Source of the DNA: Oscillospiraceae bacterium
GTDB lineage: Bacteria > Bacillota > Clostridia > Saccharofermentanales > Saccharofermentanaceae
Direction of reading: 5' to 3'
Assembly: GCA_902794115.1 (NCBI GenBank)
Contig: CADBGD010000005.1
Span: forward strand, 18,235-53,034
Length of the DNA stretch: 34,800 nt
Of this stretch, positions 25,836-33,727 are shown in pieces. The notes below the pieces were generated by a model. It had not been told where the DNA came from. It searched no databases and worked only from the letters and a program-made list of their open reading frames with translations. The position numbers and the translations under genes are program-made. Positions within the stretch are counted from its first letter, which is position 1; every line of letters begins with the position of its first letter.

Positions 25836-27028
25836 TACTTGTTCTCCTCTTTCAAATCACTGACAAATTCTTTCAATCTCTTCATAGCTTCCTGGATATT
25901 CTCCATCGAAGCGGCATAACTGATACGGACATGACCTTCTCCGCATTTACCAAATGCGTTACCCGGAACGATCGCCACTTTCTTTTCCATCAGGAAACGC
26001 TCACAGAATTTCTCTGATGAAAGTCCCAGGCCTTCAATACTCGGGAAAGCATAAAATGCACCGGTCGGCGCAAAACACTTTAAGCCGGCATCGGTAAGTC
26101 CCTTGATGATGACTCTTCTTCTGCGGTTATACTCTTCCCGCATCTCATCGACTTCCTTATCTCCGTTTCTGCAGGCTTCAATTACCGCATACTGCGCCGT
26201 CGTCGGTGAGCACATGATGCAATACTGATGCACTTTATTCATGGCTGCAACCAGCGGAGCCGGACCGGCCATATAGCCGATACGCCAGCCTGTCATGGCA
26301 AAAGATTTGGAAAAACCGTTGACTACGATCGTACGGTCATACATTTCCGGGAAATTGGCAATCGATACCGGACGTTCCCCTGTATAACTAAGTTCCGAAT
26401 AAAGCTCATCGGAAACCACAAAGATATCCGGATGACGTACCAGTACATCCTTAATGGCCGCAAGGTCCTCTCTGGACATAGTGGCTCCGGTCGGATTTCC
26501 CGGATAACCGAGGATAATATACTTAGTTTTATCTGTAATCGCGGCTTCCAGTGCTTCCGGTTTCAGACGGTATTCGTCTTCTTCTTTTGTTTCGATCACT
26601 ACCGGTACACCATGAGCAAGGGTGACGGTTGCTTTATAGGCAACAAAACAGGGTTCCAGAATAATGACCTCATCACCCGGATCGATCAGTGAACGCGCAA
26701 TCAGATCCAGCGCTTCACTTCCGCCGACAGTCACAAGGATCTGGGACTTCGGATCATATTTCAGTTCAAATCTTCTTTGAAGGTATTCCGAGATTGCTTT
26801 TCTGACTTCGATATATCCCTGATTCGGGGAATAATGGGTATTTCCGTCTTCCAGGGAAAAGATACCGGCTTCACGGATGTTCCAGGGAGTGACGAAATCC
26901 GGCTCACCAATGGAAAGAGAAATCACTTCTCCTTTCATCTCGTTAGCCAGATCAAAGAAACGGCGGATGGCCGAAGGCGCAATGCCATTGACCACTTTTG
27001 ATATTTTACTCTGATAATCGATATCCAT
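25835..27028 (-). CDS. Class I/II pyridoxal-phosphate aminotransferase (aspartate/aromatic type)
   Basis: A 397-residue fold-type I transaminase. Features in order: SIGEPDFVTP near residue 39, VGGSEALDLIARSL (PLP phosphate region, about 101-114), GYPGNPTGA with Asn178, SDELYSELSY with Asp207 and Tyr210, Schiff-base Lys241 in NGFSKSFAMTGWRIGYM, and a C-terminal Arg in HVRISYA that binds the substrate carboxylate. It transfers amino groups from an amino acid to a 2-oxoacid in the cytoplasm; aspartate, aromatic amino acids or alanine are all possible. An Lrp/AsnC regulator lies 28 bp upstream, a recurrent pairing that suggests amino-acid-responsive control. The prfB start overlaps its stop. Confidence 0.92.
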   Translation of the reverse strand: MDIDYQSKISKVVNGIAPSAIRRFFDLANEMKGEVISLSIGEPDFVTPWNIREAGIFSLEDGNTHYSPNQGYIEVRKAISEYLQRRFELKYDPKSQILVTVGGSEALDLIARSLIDPGDEVIILEPCFVAYKATVTLAHGVPVVIETKEEDEYRLKPEALEAAITDKTKYIILGYPGNPTGATMSREDLAAIKDVLVRHPDIFVVSDELYSELSYTGERPVSIANFPEMYDRTIVVNGFSKSFAMTGWRIGYMAGPAPLVAAMNKVHQYCIMCSPTTAQYAVIEACRNGDKEVDEMREEYNRRRRVIIKGLTDAGLKCFAPTGAFYAFPSIEGLGLSSEKFCERFLMEKKVAIVPGNAFGKCGEGHVRISYAASMENIQEAMKRLKEFVSDLKEENK

Positions 27029-27056
27029 TGTATTACTATCTCCTGCGCGCTACGTA

Positions 27057-27545
27057 TTACAGCACGATGGTCTCACGGTCATCTTTCGGCTTCTGGGTAA
27101 ATAAAGTACCGTTACTCTTGTACTTCTTAAGGATAAAGTGGGTCGCGGTGGAAAGAACACCCTCAAGAGGTGCAATCTTCTCCGAAACAAAATTAGCCAC
27201 TTCACGAAGCGTGGAATCTTCAATGATCAGCATCAGGTCAAAACCGCCGGACATCAGAAAACAGGAAGATACCTGCGGATAACGGTAGAACTGGCTGGCG
27301 ATCTTATCAAAACCCTGGTTTCTCTGCGGAGTGATCCGGACTTCGATCAAGGCCGTTACGGTCTCTCTTTCCGTCTTCTCCCAGTTGATCATCGTAGTAT
27401 AGCCAAGGATAACATTATCCTTCTTGCAGGCTTCCAGTTCAGCTGCGATCTCTTCTTCCGATGCATTGAGCATCGTAGCCAGATCAGAGATCTTCACTCT
27501 CGCATTATGTTCGACTAACTGCAGCAATTCAATTCGATTCAGCAT
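27057..27545 (-). CDS. Lrp/AsnC-family transcriptional regulator
   Basis: A 162-residue regulator. An N-terminal winged helix-turn-helix (ELLQLVEHNARVKISDLATM, about residues 5-50) is followed by a RAM ligand-binding domain with VTALIEVRITPQ, FYRYPQVSSCFLMSGGFDLML and VEKIAPL-like SEKIAPLEGV. The GGFDLML segment is the usual amino-acid-pocket turn. The start at 27545 has GGGAGG eight bases before it. An in-frame TTG at 27566 would add seven residues with a poorer context. It probably controls the aminotransferase 28 bp downstream and possibly itself. Effector unknown. Confidence 0.9.
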   Translation of the reverse strand: MLNRIELLQLVEHNARVKISDLATMLNASEEEIAAELEACKKDNVILGYTTMINWEKTERETVTALIEVRITPQRNQGFDKIASQFYRYPQVSSCFLMSGGFDLMLIIEDSTLREVANFVSEKIAPLEGVLSTATHFILKKYKSNGTLFTQKPKDDRETIVL

Positions 27546-27578
27546 ATCTAACGCCTCCCGCTCCAATTTACCTCTGCT

Positions 27579-27584
27579 ATTTTA
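27579..27584 (-). promoter_or_regulatory. Extended -10 element before the Lrp-type regulator
   Basis: Minus-strand TGATAAAAT (extended -10, hexamer at 27579-27584), 33 bases before the ATG. No good -35 is seen. Confidence 0.4.
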
Positions 27585-27626
27585 TCACAATAAAGTATAT
27601 CTTATCAGATATTCAAAATATAAAGA

Positions 27627-27658
27627 AGATGGGTCACCCATAAATAGATGACCCATCT
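27627..27658 (-). terminator. Terminator hairpin after the malic enzyme gene
   Basis: A perfect 10-bp stem AGATGGGTCA/TGACCCATCT (27627-27636 with 27649-27658) has a 12-base loop. It lies 20 bases past the stop and is followed on the minus strand by TCTTTATATTTTG. Confidence 0.75.
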
Positions 27659-27678
27659 CATTTCAATCAGTTACGTAT

Positions 27679-28851
27679 TCAGATACGGGCAACGCCGCTC
27701 TTTCTAGCCGCATCAGCAACAGCTGCAGCAACAGCCTTACCAACACGCGGATCGAAAGCATCCGGGAGAATGTATTCCGGATTCAGTTCTTCATCAGAAA
27801 CAACACCGGCAATTGCGTTCGCAGCAGCGATCTTCATCTCATCGTTGATATCAGAAGCGCGAACATCAAGCGCACCACGGAAGATACCCGGGAAAGCAAG
27901 AACGTTGTTTACCTGGTTTGGGAAGTCGGAACGGCCTGTAGCCATAACAGCAACGCCGGCCTTCTTTGCCTCGTCCGGCAGGATCTCCGGTACCGGGTTT
28001 GCACAAGCAAATACGATCGGATCTTTAGCCATAGTGGCAACCATCTCAGCTGTCAGTACGCCCGGAGCAGAAACACCGATGAATACGTCAGCGCCAACGA
28101 TGACATCCTTGAGGGAACCCTTCTTCATCTTCTGGTTGGTGATAGCAGCGATCTCTTCCTTAGCAGAGTTCAGCTTCTCACGACCCTGATAGATCGCACC
28201 GGTTCTGTCGCAGAGAACAACATCCTTCAGACCACGGGAGATCAGGAGCTTGGTGATAGCGGTAGCAGCAGCACCGGCACCATTAACAACAACAGAAATA
28301 TCTTCGATCTTCTTGCCAACGATCTTCAGAGCATTTGTAAGACCGGCCAGTGTGATAACAGCAGTACCGTGCTGGTCATCATGGAAGATCGGGATATCGC
28401 ATCTTTCCTTCAGCTTCTTCTCGATCTCGAAGCATCTCGGAGCGGAGATATCCTCCAGGTTAACGCCGCCGAAAGAACCGGCCAGCAGAGCTACTGTGTT
28501 AACGATATCGTCAACTTCCTTGGAACGGATGCACAGCGGGAAAGCGTCTACATCACCGAAAGCCTTAAACAGTGCGCACTTACCTTCCATAACCGGCATA
28601 CCGGCTTCCGGTCCGATATCACCCAGACCGAGAACAGCTGTACCATCGGTAACAACAGCTACCAGGTTATGACGACGTGTATATTTGTAGGAGAGATCGA
28701 CATCTTTGGAGATCTCGAGACACGGCTCAGCAACACCCGGTGTATATGCAACAGAAAGATCGTGCTTGGAAGCTACAGGAGCACGTGTGATTACTTCGAT
28801 TTTACCCTTCCATTCGGTATGCTTAAGAATGGCTTCTTCTTTAATATCCAT
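27679..28851 (-). CDS. Malic enzyme (malate dehydrogenase, oxaloacetate-decarboxylating, NAD(P)-dependent)
   Basis: A 390-residue short-form bacterial malic enzyme that converts malate to pyruvate, CO2 and NAD(P)H in the cytoplasm. Visible: SVAYTPGVAEPCLEI with the catalytic Tyr near residue 36, DGTAVLGLGDIGPEAGMPVMEGK with the catalytic Lys, FHDDQHGTAVITLAGL with metal-binding Asp residues, and the Rossmann motif VVVNGAGAAATA. Cofactor preference cannot be decided by eye. It is a single-gene unit with a promoter at 28892-28920 and terminator at 27627-27658. ATG follows GTGGAGGATTGAATT. It lies next to hydrogen-sensing genes, in keeping with fermentative redox metabolism. Confidence 0.95.
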   Translation of the reverse strand: MDIKEEAILKHTEWKGKIEVITRAPVASKHDLSVAYTPGVAEPCLEISKDVDLSYKYTRRHNLVAVVTDGTAVLGLGDIGPEAGMPVMEGKCALFKAFGDVDAFPLCIRSKEVDDIVNTVALLAGSFGGVNLEDISAPRCFEIEKKLKERCDIPIFHDDQHGTAVITLAGLTNALKIVGKKIEDISVVVNGAGAAATAITKLLISRGLKDVVLCDRTGAIYQGREKLNSAKEEIAAITNQKMKKGSLKDVIVGADVFIGVSAPGVLTAEMVATMAKDPIVFACANPVPEILPDEAKKAGVAVMATGRSDFPNQVNNVLAFPGIFRGALDVRASDINDEMKIAAANAIAGVVSDEELNPEYILPDAFDPRVGKAVAAAVADAARKSGVARI

Positions 28852-28891
28852 AATTCAATCCTCCACTAAGTATATTTACAGGAACATTACA

Positions 28892-28920
28892 ATAATAGGG
28901 AAATCAATCAAAAAAAGCAA
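28892..28920 (-). promoter_or_regulatory. Sigma-A promoter of the malic enzyme gene
   Basis: Minus-strand TTGCTT (28915-28920), 17-base spacer, TATTAT (28892-28897), 40 bases before the ATG. The rest of the 146-base gap (28852-28997) is AT-rich with no gene. Confidence 0.65.
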
Positions 28921-28997
28921 TCCATGAAATCAACAAAGTTCGAAATGAATTGCAAAAGAATCGGGACAGATTGTCAAAGGAAAAATCTAAATGAAAA

Positions 28998-29744
28998 TTA
29001 TTCGTGGGAAAGCAATGTGATCATCTGATAGCGGATCCCCATATTTCTGGCTATTACCAGCGTGAAATACGCTGTCAGGAAAGAGTTTACCAGAGCCATA
29101 CCGGTGGATCCGGCATGAAGAATAAGCCCGGAAACATTCAGGCAGGCAAATAAGACGAAAAATATCACGCACATATCCAGGAAGATCGGCATCTTATGAC
29201 CGAACGTCTTTCTCATACTCCGCGGGATCGCAGAAAACGGATTGATCTTGTCCATGAAAACGAGACCGGAAACTGCATAAAGAGCCGGGACATAAAAGAG
29301 CAAAACAACAGGCAGCACACTTACCAGAAGGAAAAACGGAATGACTGCCGCCATGCAGAACAAAAGCATCCACCAGATACGGGTAAAATAGATGGCGACT
29401 GCTTTGGATAAGGGGACTTTTCGGGCATCACAGCTATATAGGACAAAGTAAAACCAGATCACCAGCTGCAAAAAGAAAAGAAATAAAAGCGCGCAGAAGG
29501 CATAGAGAACATTTCCCCACGTCACCACAGAATCCAGCGGATGTTTCGAATAGGCTTCATAATAGTCCTCGGCATCCATCATCTCCTCTGCCCAGTCAAC
29601 ATAAGCAGAGAAATCCGGATCTCCGGGCGGAAATTTATAAAACCAAAAAGAAACTCCCCACAGAAGGATGAGTAGCAAAAATGCTACCCATCTCTTCGAA
29701 AGAGAGTCTACTTGAAACGATTTCAGTGGAGACGCAAATACCAT
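28998..29744 (-). CDS. Polytopic membrane protein of unknown function
   Basis: A 248-residue protein with about five or six membrane spans. One lies at about 20-37, followed by a hydrophilic loop rich in Asp/Glu/Tyr (PPGDPDFSAYVDWAEE), then spans near 78-100, 117-140, 145-170, 193-212 and 214-232. The short segment INPFSAIPRSMRKTFGHKMPI between spans 4 and 5 resembles the cytoplasmic helix of DUF624/YesL-like proteins, but I would not assign it. The open frame begins upstream, yet ATG 29744 is the first start after the ferredoxin stop at 29765; its GAGAG leader is weak. It is the last gene of the hydrogenase-linked cluster and may be unrelated. Confidence 0.65.
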   Translation of the reverse strand: MVFASPLKSFQVDSLSKRWVAFLLLILLWGVSFWFYKFPPGDPDFSAYVDWAEEMMDAEDYYEAYSKHPLDSVVTWGNVLYAFCALLFLFFLQLVIWFYFVLYSCDARKVPLSKAVAIYFTRIWWMLLFCMAAVIPFFLLVSVLPVVLLFYVPALYAVSGLVFMDKINPFSAIPRSMRKTFGHKMPIFLDMCVIFFVLFACLNVSGLILHAGSTGMALVNSFLTAYFTLVIARNMGIRYQMITLLSHE

Positions 29745-29764
29745 CTTTGTCTCTCTGACGATCC

Positions 29765-30130
29765 TTAGAGCTGAGCTGTAGCAATGGTGAGATCTTCGCA
29801 AACCTGACCGTTTACGATGTGCTCGGCAACCATACGCTTAGCCTTGTTCGGATCCATCTTAATATAGGTAACCTTGGAACCATCGGCCTCAACTACTTCA
29901 ACGATCGGCTCGTACTTGCAAAGTCCGATGCAGCCTGTCATTGTAACGGCAACATCCTCGATGCCACGAGTCTTCAGTTCTTCAACGATGGCCGTCATAA
30001 CCGGACGGGCACCGGCAGCAATACCACAGGTAGCCATACCGACAACGATGCGCTTGCCGGCTTCAGATCTGGCGGACATGTCGGCCTTAGCCTTGTTCTT
30101 GATTGCTTCGAGTTCTGCTAATGATTTCAT
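29765..30130 (-). CDS. [2Fe-2S] ferredoxin-like protein, thioredoxin fold (NuoE/HndA type)
   Basis: A 121-residue protein with an N-terminal helix and then a thioredoxin-like ferredoxin domain with VGMATCGIAAGARP (Cys35) and MTGCIGLCKYEP (Cys67, Cys71). In NuoE/HndA relatives the cluster uses C-x4-C and later C-x3-C. Here the first cysteine position (residue 30) is Val, so three of the four usual ligands are visible; a further Cys111 lies near the C-terminus. Similar small proteins accompany NAD(P)-linked [FeFe] hydrogenases of Clostridia as electron carriers. No nuoF/hydB or hydA follows. ATG has a GGAGGTTTATAAGT leader and lies 2 bp after the HATPase gene. Confidence 0.87.
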   Translation of the reverse strand: MKSLAELEAIKNKAKADMSARSEAGKRIVVGMATCGIAAGARPVMTAIVEELKTRGIEDVAVTMTGCIGLCKYEPIVEVVEADGSKVTYIKMDPNKAKRMVAEHIVNGQVCEDLTIATAQL

Positions 30131-30132
30131 AC

Positions 30133-30687
30133 TTATAAACCTCCAAGTATTAATTCTTGTTGTTCGCGATAATAATCACACAAAAACAGATATATCTCCG
30201 GCTCCTGAAGGGACATGCCGTCGAGTTTTTCCTTGATCTCGCGTGTGTCGATCACAGACTTTCCATTCACGTCATGTTCGAAGATCGTAACGAAATCGCA
30301 GGTCTTCTCACAGGAACCGACCAAAGCTGCCAGAGACTCACCGACATCTCCCAATGGAAGACAGTCGATAGACGATGGTACCAGTTCTGCTGTTACCTCT
30401 GTCCCCTCACCGACTTTACTCTGGATCTTCAGGCTTCCGCCGGTCAATTCACAAAGTTCTTTCAGTAAAGGCAGTCCCAAACCGACTTTTCTGGTGCTCC
30501 GAGTCGTAGCAAATGGATCTGTGACCTTCGCCACGAATTCTTCGCTCATGCCACAGCCGTTGTCGATAAAGGAAATCACCAGACGGTCTTCTTTGGAGAT
30601 CATGTTGATCCGAAGGGTAACCAGTGTCGCACCGGCCCGCGTCGAATTCGTCAGGATATCCAGGATATGAAGCGATAATTCTCTCAA
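30133..30687 (-). CDS. GHKL/HATPase-domain ATP-binding protein (kinase-like, no histidine phosphotransfer domain)
   Basis: A 184-residue protein. The GHKL ATP site is complete: N-box HILDILTNSTRAGA (Asn14), G1 box DNGCGM at 42-47, ATP-lid region TTRSTRKVGLGLPLLK at 61-76 and G3 GEGTEVTA near 93-100. There is no dimerisation/phosphoacceptor domain or sensor, so it resembles an isolated histidine-kinase catalytic domain. Residues 105-184 are a variable tail. Homologous stand-alone ATPases are common in [FeFe]-hydrogenase neighbourhoods of Clostridia. It begins with TTG at 30687, supported by GGGAG six bases upstream, and a hairpin precedes it at 30702-30723. Partner and target unknown. Confidence 0.82.
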   Translation of the reverse strand: MRELSLHILDILTNSTRAGATLVTLRINMISKEDRLVISFIDNGCGMSEEFVAKVTDPFATTRSTRKVGLGLPLLKELCELTGGSLKIQSKVGEGTEVTAELVPSSIDCLPLGDVGESLAALVGSCEKTCDFVTIFEHDVNGKSVIDTREIKEKLDGMSLQEPEIYLFLCDYYREQQELILGGL

Positions 30688-30701
30688 GTCACTCTCCCGT
30701 T

Positions 30702-30723
30702 TTTCCGGTGTACCTACCGGAAA
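30702..30723 (-). repeat. Hairpin just before the ribosome-binding site of the HATPase gene
   Basis: TTTCCGGT (30716-30723 read on minus) and ACCGGAAA (30702-30709) form a perfect 8-bp stem with a 6-base loop, ending a few bases before GGGAG. There is no U-tract. It may influence translation or processing of the operon mRNA. Confidence 0.5.
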
Positions 30724-30767
30724 TGCACTCCAGATCTATATTTGTTATTGTCAACCCGTACATTATA

Positions 30768-31526
30768 TCACTTTCTCATCAAATCCCGCAATGCATTTAC
30801 AAAGGTACGCGCATCCATATCCGGATTTTTTTCCAGAGGAAGTTTCAATGAATAGCCGGGGTCGGCAATATCCGGCAGCTGATGGGCATCGGAATCCTGA
30901 ATGTAGTGATATCCGGATAATTCCGGATGCGCATCCCAGAATTCCGGAAGGATGCATCTTCTTGAAACTTCAAGAAGTCTGCCCTTCCATTCCGGCGGGA
31001 CTGTACCCAGGGATGCCACCATACTGTAGGAATCTTTGTCGATATGCGCCGGGATCGCCGCCGCTTCCATGCTGTCCAGTTTCTCGAAAAGCTCGATCAT
31101 CGAACAGTCCGAACCGGTAGAAAGAAGATATTCCAGTTCTTCCACGACTTCGTCATCATCGTTCATCACATACTGGTTTCCGAATATCTCCACACGGTTC
31201 TTGATCTTCGGACGTCTTGACGTCCAGAAATCATCAAATTCCAGTGCTTTTTCCAAGGTTGGAAAAAGGCATAAAACATGAAAACCTTCCGCCACTTCCA
31301 CTTCCATACCGGGGATCACAAGCGGTGCTTTTCCATGTTCCTTTTTCAAAAACTCCGCACAAGCCATGGCGGCTCCGCAGTTTTTCGCCGAGCAGTGATC
31401 TGTGATGGCAATCACATCCAGCCCGTTGATGAGCGCCATAGAAACCATATTTCCGGGCGTCATATCATTCTCCGCACAGGGAGATAATGCTGAATGCATA
31501 TGCAGATCACATACAAATATAGCCAT
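30768..31526 (-). CDS. PHP-domain phosphoesterase-like protein
   Basis: A 252-residue protein of the PHP superfamily. Metal-binding motifs visible: DLHMHSALSPC (His9, His11) near the N-terminus, AITDHCS (Asp, His), PGMEVEVAEGFHVLCLFP (Glu, His), PAHIDKD and a final DSDAH. These supply the usual di- or trinuclear metal site of phosphoesterases in this fold. The substrate is unknown. The ATG at 31526 gives the canonical start. Its ribosome-binding site GGGGAGG is 16 bases away inside the DRTGG gene, so translation may depend on coupling. PHP genes recur beside DRTGG and hydrogenase-like genes in Clostridia, so a role in the same signalling cluster is plausible. Confidence 0.88.
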   Translation of the reverse strand: MAIFVCDLHMHSALSPCAENDMTPGNMVSMALINGLDVIAITDHCSAKNCGAAMACAEFLKKEHGKAPLVIPGMEVEVAEGFHVLCLFPTLEKALEFDDFWTSRRPKIKNRVEIFGNQYVMNDDDEVVEELEYLLSTGSDCSMIELFEKLDSMEAAAIPAHIDKDSYSMVASLGTVPPEWKGRLLEVSRRCILPEFWDAHPELSGYHYIQDSDAHQLPDIADPGYSLKLPLEKNPDMDARTFVNALRDLMRK

Positions 31527-31537
31527 AGGCGGAAAAC

Positions 31538-31885
31538 TCACACCTCCCCGGTCTCTAAAATACCGGAAAGCACTCCACAGGCAGTGTATGTATCCATGGA
31601 AGTCGTACAGACACAGATTTCTTCCGATTTTGCCTTCTCCAGAACGGCTTCCTGAAGTACGACATCTTCGGTCAGGATCACCAGAGGGCATTCATTCAGA
31701 GAAGCCACGGCGATCACGTTCATACTGTTCAGGATCGTAAACCAGCATTCATCGCTCTGCAGATGGGCCATAACATGGCTTAACATATCTCCGGCATACC
31801 CCTTTTTGATCGGGTGATCCGGCTGATAGACTTCCGTCAGCACCTCAAGTCCCATGGCTTCTATGATCTCAGATACAGTTTTCAT
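31538..31885 (-). CDS. DRTGG-domain protein (second copy)
   Basis: A 115-residue protein with the DRTGG fold: an N-terminal V-x-E-I-I helix, GYAGDMLSHVMAHLQ near 32-46, WFTILNSMNVIAVASLNECPLVIL and a C-terminal CTTSMDTYTACGVLSGI. It is a paralogue of the protein encoded at 33724-34080 (shared D-M/L-x-S-x-V-M-A and a T-x-C-G-x-L tail). DRTGG domains are found with CBS/DHH and BioD-like proteins and probably bind a small ligand or nucleotide. The ATG at 31885 is preferred to a GTG at 31894 because AGGAG lies eight bases before it. It sits 19 bp after the hydrogenase-like gene and 11 bp before the PHP gene. Confidence 0.78.
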   Translation of the reverse strand: MKTVSEIIEAMGLEVLTEVYQPDHPIKKGYAGDMLSHVMAHLQSDECWFTILNSMNVIAVASLNECPLVILTEDVVLQEAVLEKAKSEEICVCTTSMDTYTACGVLSGILETGEV

Positions 31886-31904
31886 CGTAGTCACTCCTAA
31901 AATC

Positions 31905-33230
31905 CTATTCTTTGTTCATCCGTTTCTGACGGATAATGCAGTTATTGATGCTGGCTCTTCCCTGCACGATATCTTCTGCCATCGCGGCACAGGAAGGCGC
32001 GCCACAGGCGCCACAGTCCAGCTGTGGAAGGGTAGCCAGTATCTCATCGATCTGCTCATATTTCGTCATCGCTTCACCGATATTCTCAGAAAGACGCATA
32101 GCATGGTTTTCCGGAAGCGGAAGCTCCCATACCTGCGGAATAATCTCTTCTTCCGAGACGATCAGCTGCGGGAAAAGCTCTTTCTCCATAAAATATTCAT
32201 GGACCTGTTCACGAAGTTTGGCACGCGCGGCAAAACGGTTCATGACCGTAAGCGGTCCGCCAATACAGCCTCCGAAACAGCAGGTCGCCTCGACATACGC
32301 GATCTTCTTTATGTTATCCCGGTCGATTTCTTCCAGAATATCTATAACATTTTCGATTCCGTCCACGCCCAGGAAGTTCTCTATCAGCATAGCGGTCGTC
32401 TCACCGCCGATCGCCGCACATCGAAGTCCTTCCGGATCCGAAATACGGATCGCCCGCTCTTCTTCATGAGTCAGGGAATCATGTTCTTTGATCTTATCCA
32501 CGATCTTACGAAGCTGCGGATACACATCATGAGTGCCCACACAAGTGGAGATCAAGGACTTCTTTTTCCAAAGAGGATTTACGACCGCCGTCACCTTCGC
32601 CGGACACGGCGAAATATAGCAGATATAGATCAGCGAGCGCTGGATCTGCAGCTTCTGGCAAAGATAATCAATGGCATACTGGGCCGTAAGTTCGGTCGGC
32701 GAATCCAGAGTCACCAGATGAGAGATCAATGCACGATACTTCATCTGGATCAGACGGACCACAACCGGACAGGTGGTGGAGATCATCGGAAAAATCTCGT
32801 TTTTCTCATCTTCCGACATATCGGCTGCCATTTCCTGCTTCTCCCGGAGCATCTGTCTTGCCGCAGACACATATCCGGAATAGCCGATGGATTCATCAAA
32901 TACATAGTCAAAGCCAAGCTGCCGGACAGCTTTCAGCACATCGATCCTTGTAGCCTGACTTTCAAACTGAGGATAAAGCGCCGGGCTTACGATGGCGACC
33001 TTTACCTTGCCGCTGGCAGCCGAAAGCCTCTCCTCCAATGTATCTGTTACCGCGATCTTCGCGTGATACGGACAGATACGGATACACTGGGCACAGTCGA
33101 TGCAGCGGATATCGTAGATCGTCGCCTTACCGCCTCTTACGCGGATCGCCTGCGTCGGACACCCTTTACTGCAAGTAGTGCAGCCGACGCAAAGATCCCC
33201 TATTAAAGATACGCTGTGTAGCTTCTTCAC
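31905..33230 (-). CDS. Sensory-type [FeFe]-hydrogenase-like iron-sulfur protein
   Basis: A 441-residue cytoplasmic protein. Two N-terminal [4Fe-4S] ferredoxin motifs (Cys14/17/20/24 and Cys43/46/49/53) precede an [FeFe]-hydrogenase large-subunit domain. All four H-cluster cysteines are present: Cys154 (STTCP), Cys209 (SPCPAK, with Lys212), Cys318 and Cys322 (EATCCFGGCIGG). However the proton-transfer cysteine of TSCCP is Thr153, and the L2 Met is Ser207. The C-terminus adds a C-x2-C-x4-C-x16-C cluster motif (Cys406/409/414/431). This architecture matches putative sensory (group D-like) hydrogenases. It starts at GTG 33230 with AGAGGA upstream. The neighbours (RsbW-like ATPase, DRTGG, PHP, HATPase) support signalling over catalysis, which remains unproven. 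Confidence 0.88.
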   Translation of the reverse strand: MKKLHSVSLIGDLCVGCTTCSKGCPTQAIRVRGGKATIYDIRCIDCAQCIRICPYHAKIAVTDTLEERLSAASGKVKVAIVSPALYPQFESQATRIDVLKAVRQLGFDYVFDESIGYSGYVSAARQMLREKQEMAADMSEDEKNEIFPMISTTCPVVVRLIQMKYRALISHLVTLDSPTELTAQYAIDYLCQKLQIQRSLIYICYISPCPAKVTAVVNPLWKKKSLISTCVGTHDVYPQLRKIVDKIKEHDSLTHEEERAIRISDPEGLRCAAIGGETTAMLIENFLGVDGIENVIDILEEIDRDNIKKIAYVEATCCFGGCIGGPLTVMNRFAARAKLREQVHEYFMEKELFPQLIVSEEEIIPQVWELPLPENHAMRLSENIGEAMTKYEQIDEILATLPQLDCGACGAPSCAAMAEDIVQGRASINNCIIRQKRMNKE

Positions 33231-33304
33231 GTTGTTCCTCTCACATTTCCGAAGGGCACAGACCCCTCTTCCACACGATACTTCCTTACATCAATGGAGG
33301 AAGA

Positions 33305-33727
33305 TCAGGTAAACTTCACGATCATCGTCACGCAAGTACCTTCTCCCACCTTCGTATCGATCTTCAATTCATCGCAATTCTTCTTAATGTTGGGAAGACC
33401 CATACCGGCACCAAAACCCATTTCACGTGCAAGATCCGGTGCGGTGGACCATCCGGCCACCATAGCCTGATCCAGATCCGGAATACCGGGGCCATGGTCT
33501 TCGATCACGATCTTCACCTGATCCGGAAATACGGTTACTTCAGCCATTCCGCCATGACCGTGGATCACGGCATTGATCTCAGCTTCATACATGGCGATGG
33601 AGGCACGCTTTACGTCCTCGGCTTTTACGCCCAGACGTGAAAGAGACTTCTTCATGGAGCTGCTGGCTTCTCCGGCATGGGTAAAATCGTTATCTCTTAT
33701 CTCATATTGACGGACTAACGGTTCTAT
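33305..33727 (-). CDS. RsbW/SpoIIAB-like GHKL ATPase (anti-sigma-type), probable AUA start
   Basis: A 140-residue protein if it starts at 33727, 116 if at the first ATG (33655). The ATP site is complete: N-box AMYEAEINAVIHG, G1 DHGPGIPD, lid GFGAGMGLPNIKKN, G3 GEGTCVTM. Serine kinases of this class hold sigma or regulator proteins. Upstream of ATG 33655 the frame encodes QYEIRDNDFTHAGEASSS, matching the first strand and helix expected of the family. There is no ATG, GTG, TTG or CTG before a stop codon. AUA at 33725-33727 lies seven bases after AGGAGG and overlaps the preceding stop as ATAG. I therefore place the start there; the conservative start is 33655. Confidence 0.82.
   Translation of the reverse strand: MEPLVRQYEIRDNDFTHAGEASSSMKKSLSRLGVKAEDVKRASIAMYEAEINAVIHGHGGMAEVTVFPDQVKIVIEDHGPGIPDLDQAMVAGWSTAPDLAREMGFGAGMGLPNIKKNCDELKIDTKVGEGTCVTMIVKFT

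Noticed and set aside
30740..30767. TTGACA on the minus strand between the PHP and HATPase genes as an internal promoter
   Set aside because: No acceptable -10 hexamer occurs 16-18 bases downstream, so it was not called.
31854..33206. A 450-codon open frame on the plus strand opposite the hydrogenase-like gene
   Set aside because: The minus-strand protein has unmistakable cluster motifs, while the plus-strand translation is rich in Arg/His with no domain pattern or ribosome-binding site. It is an antisense shadow.
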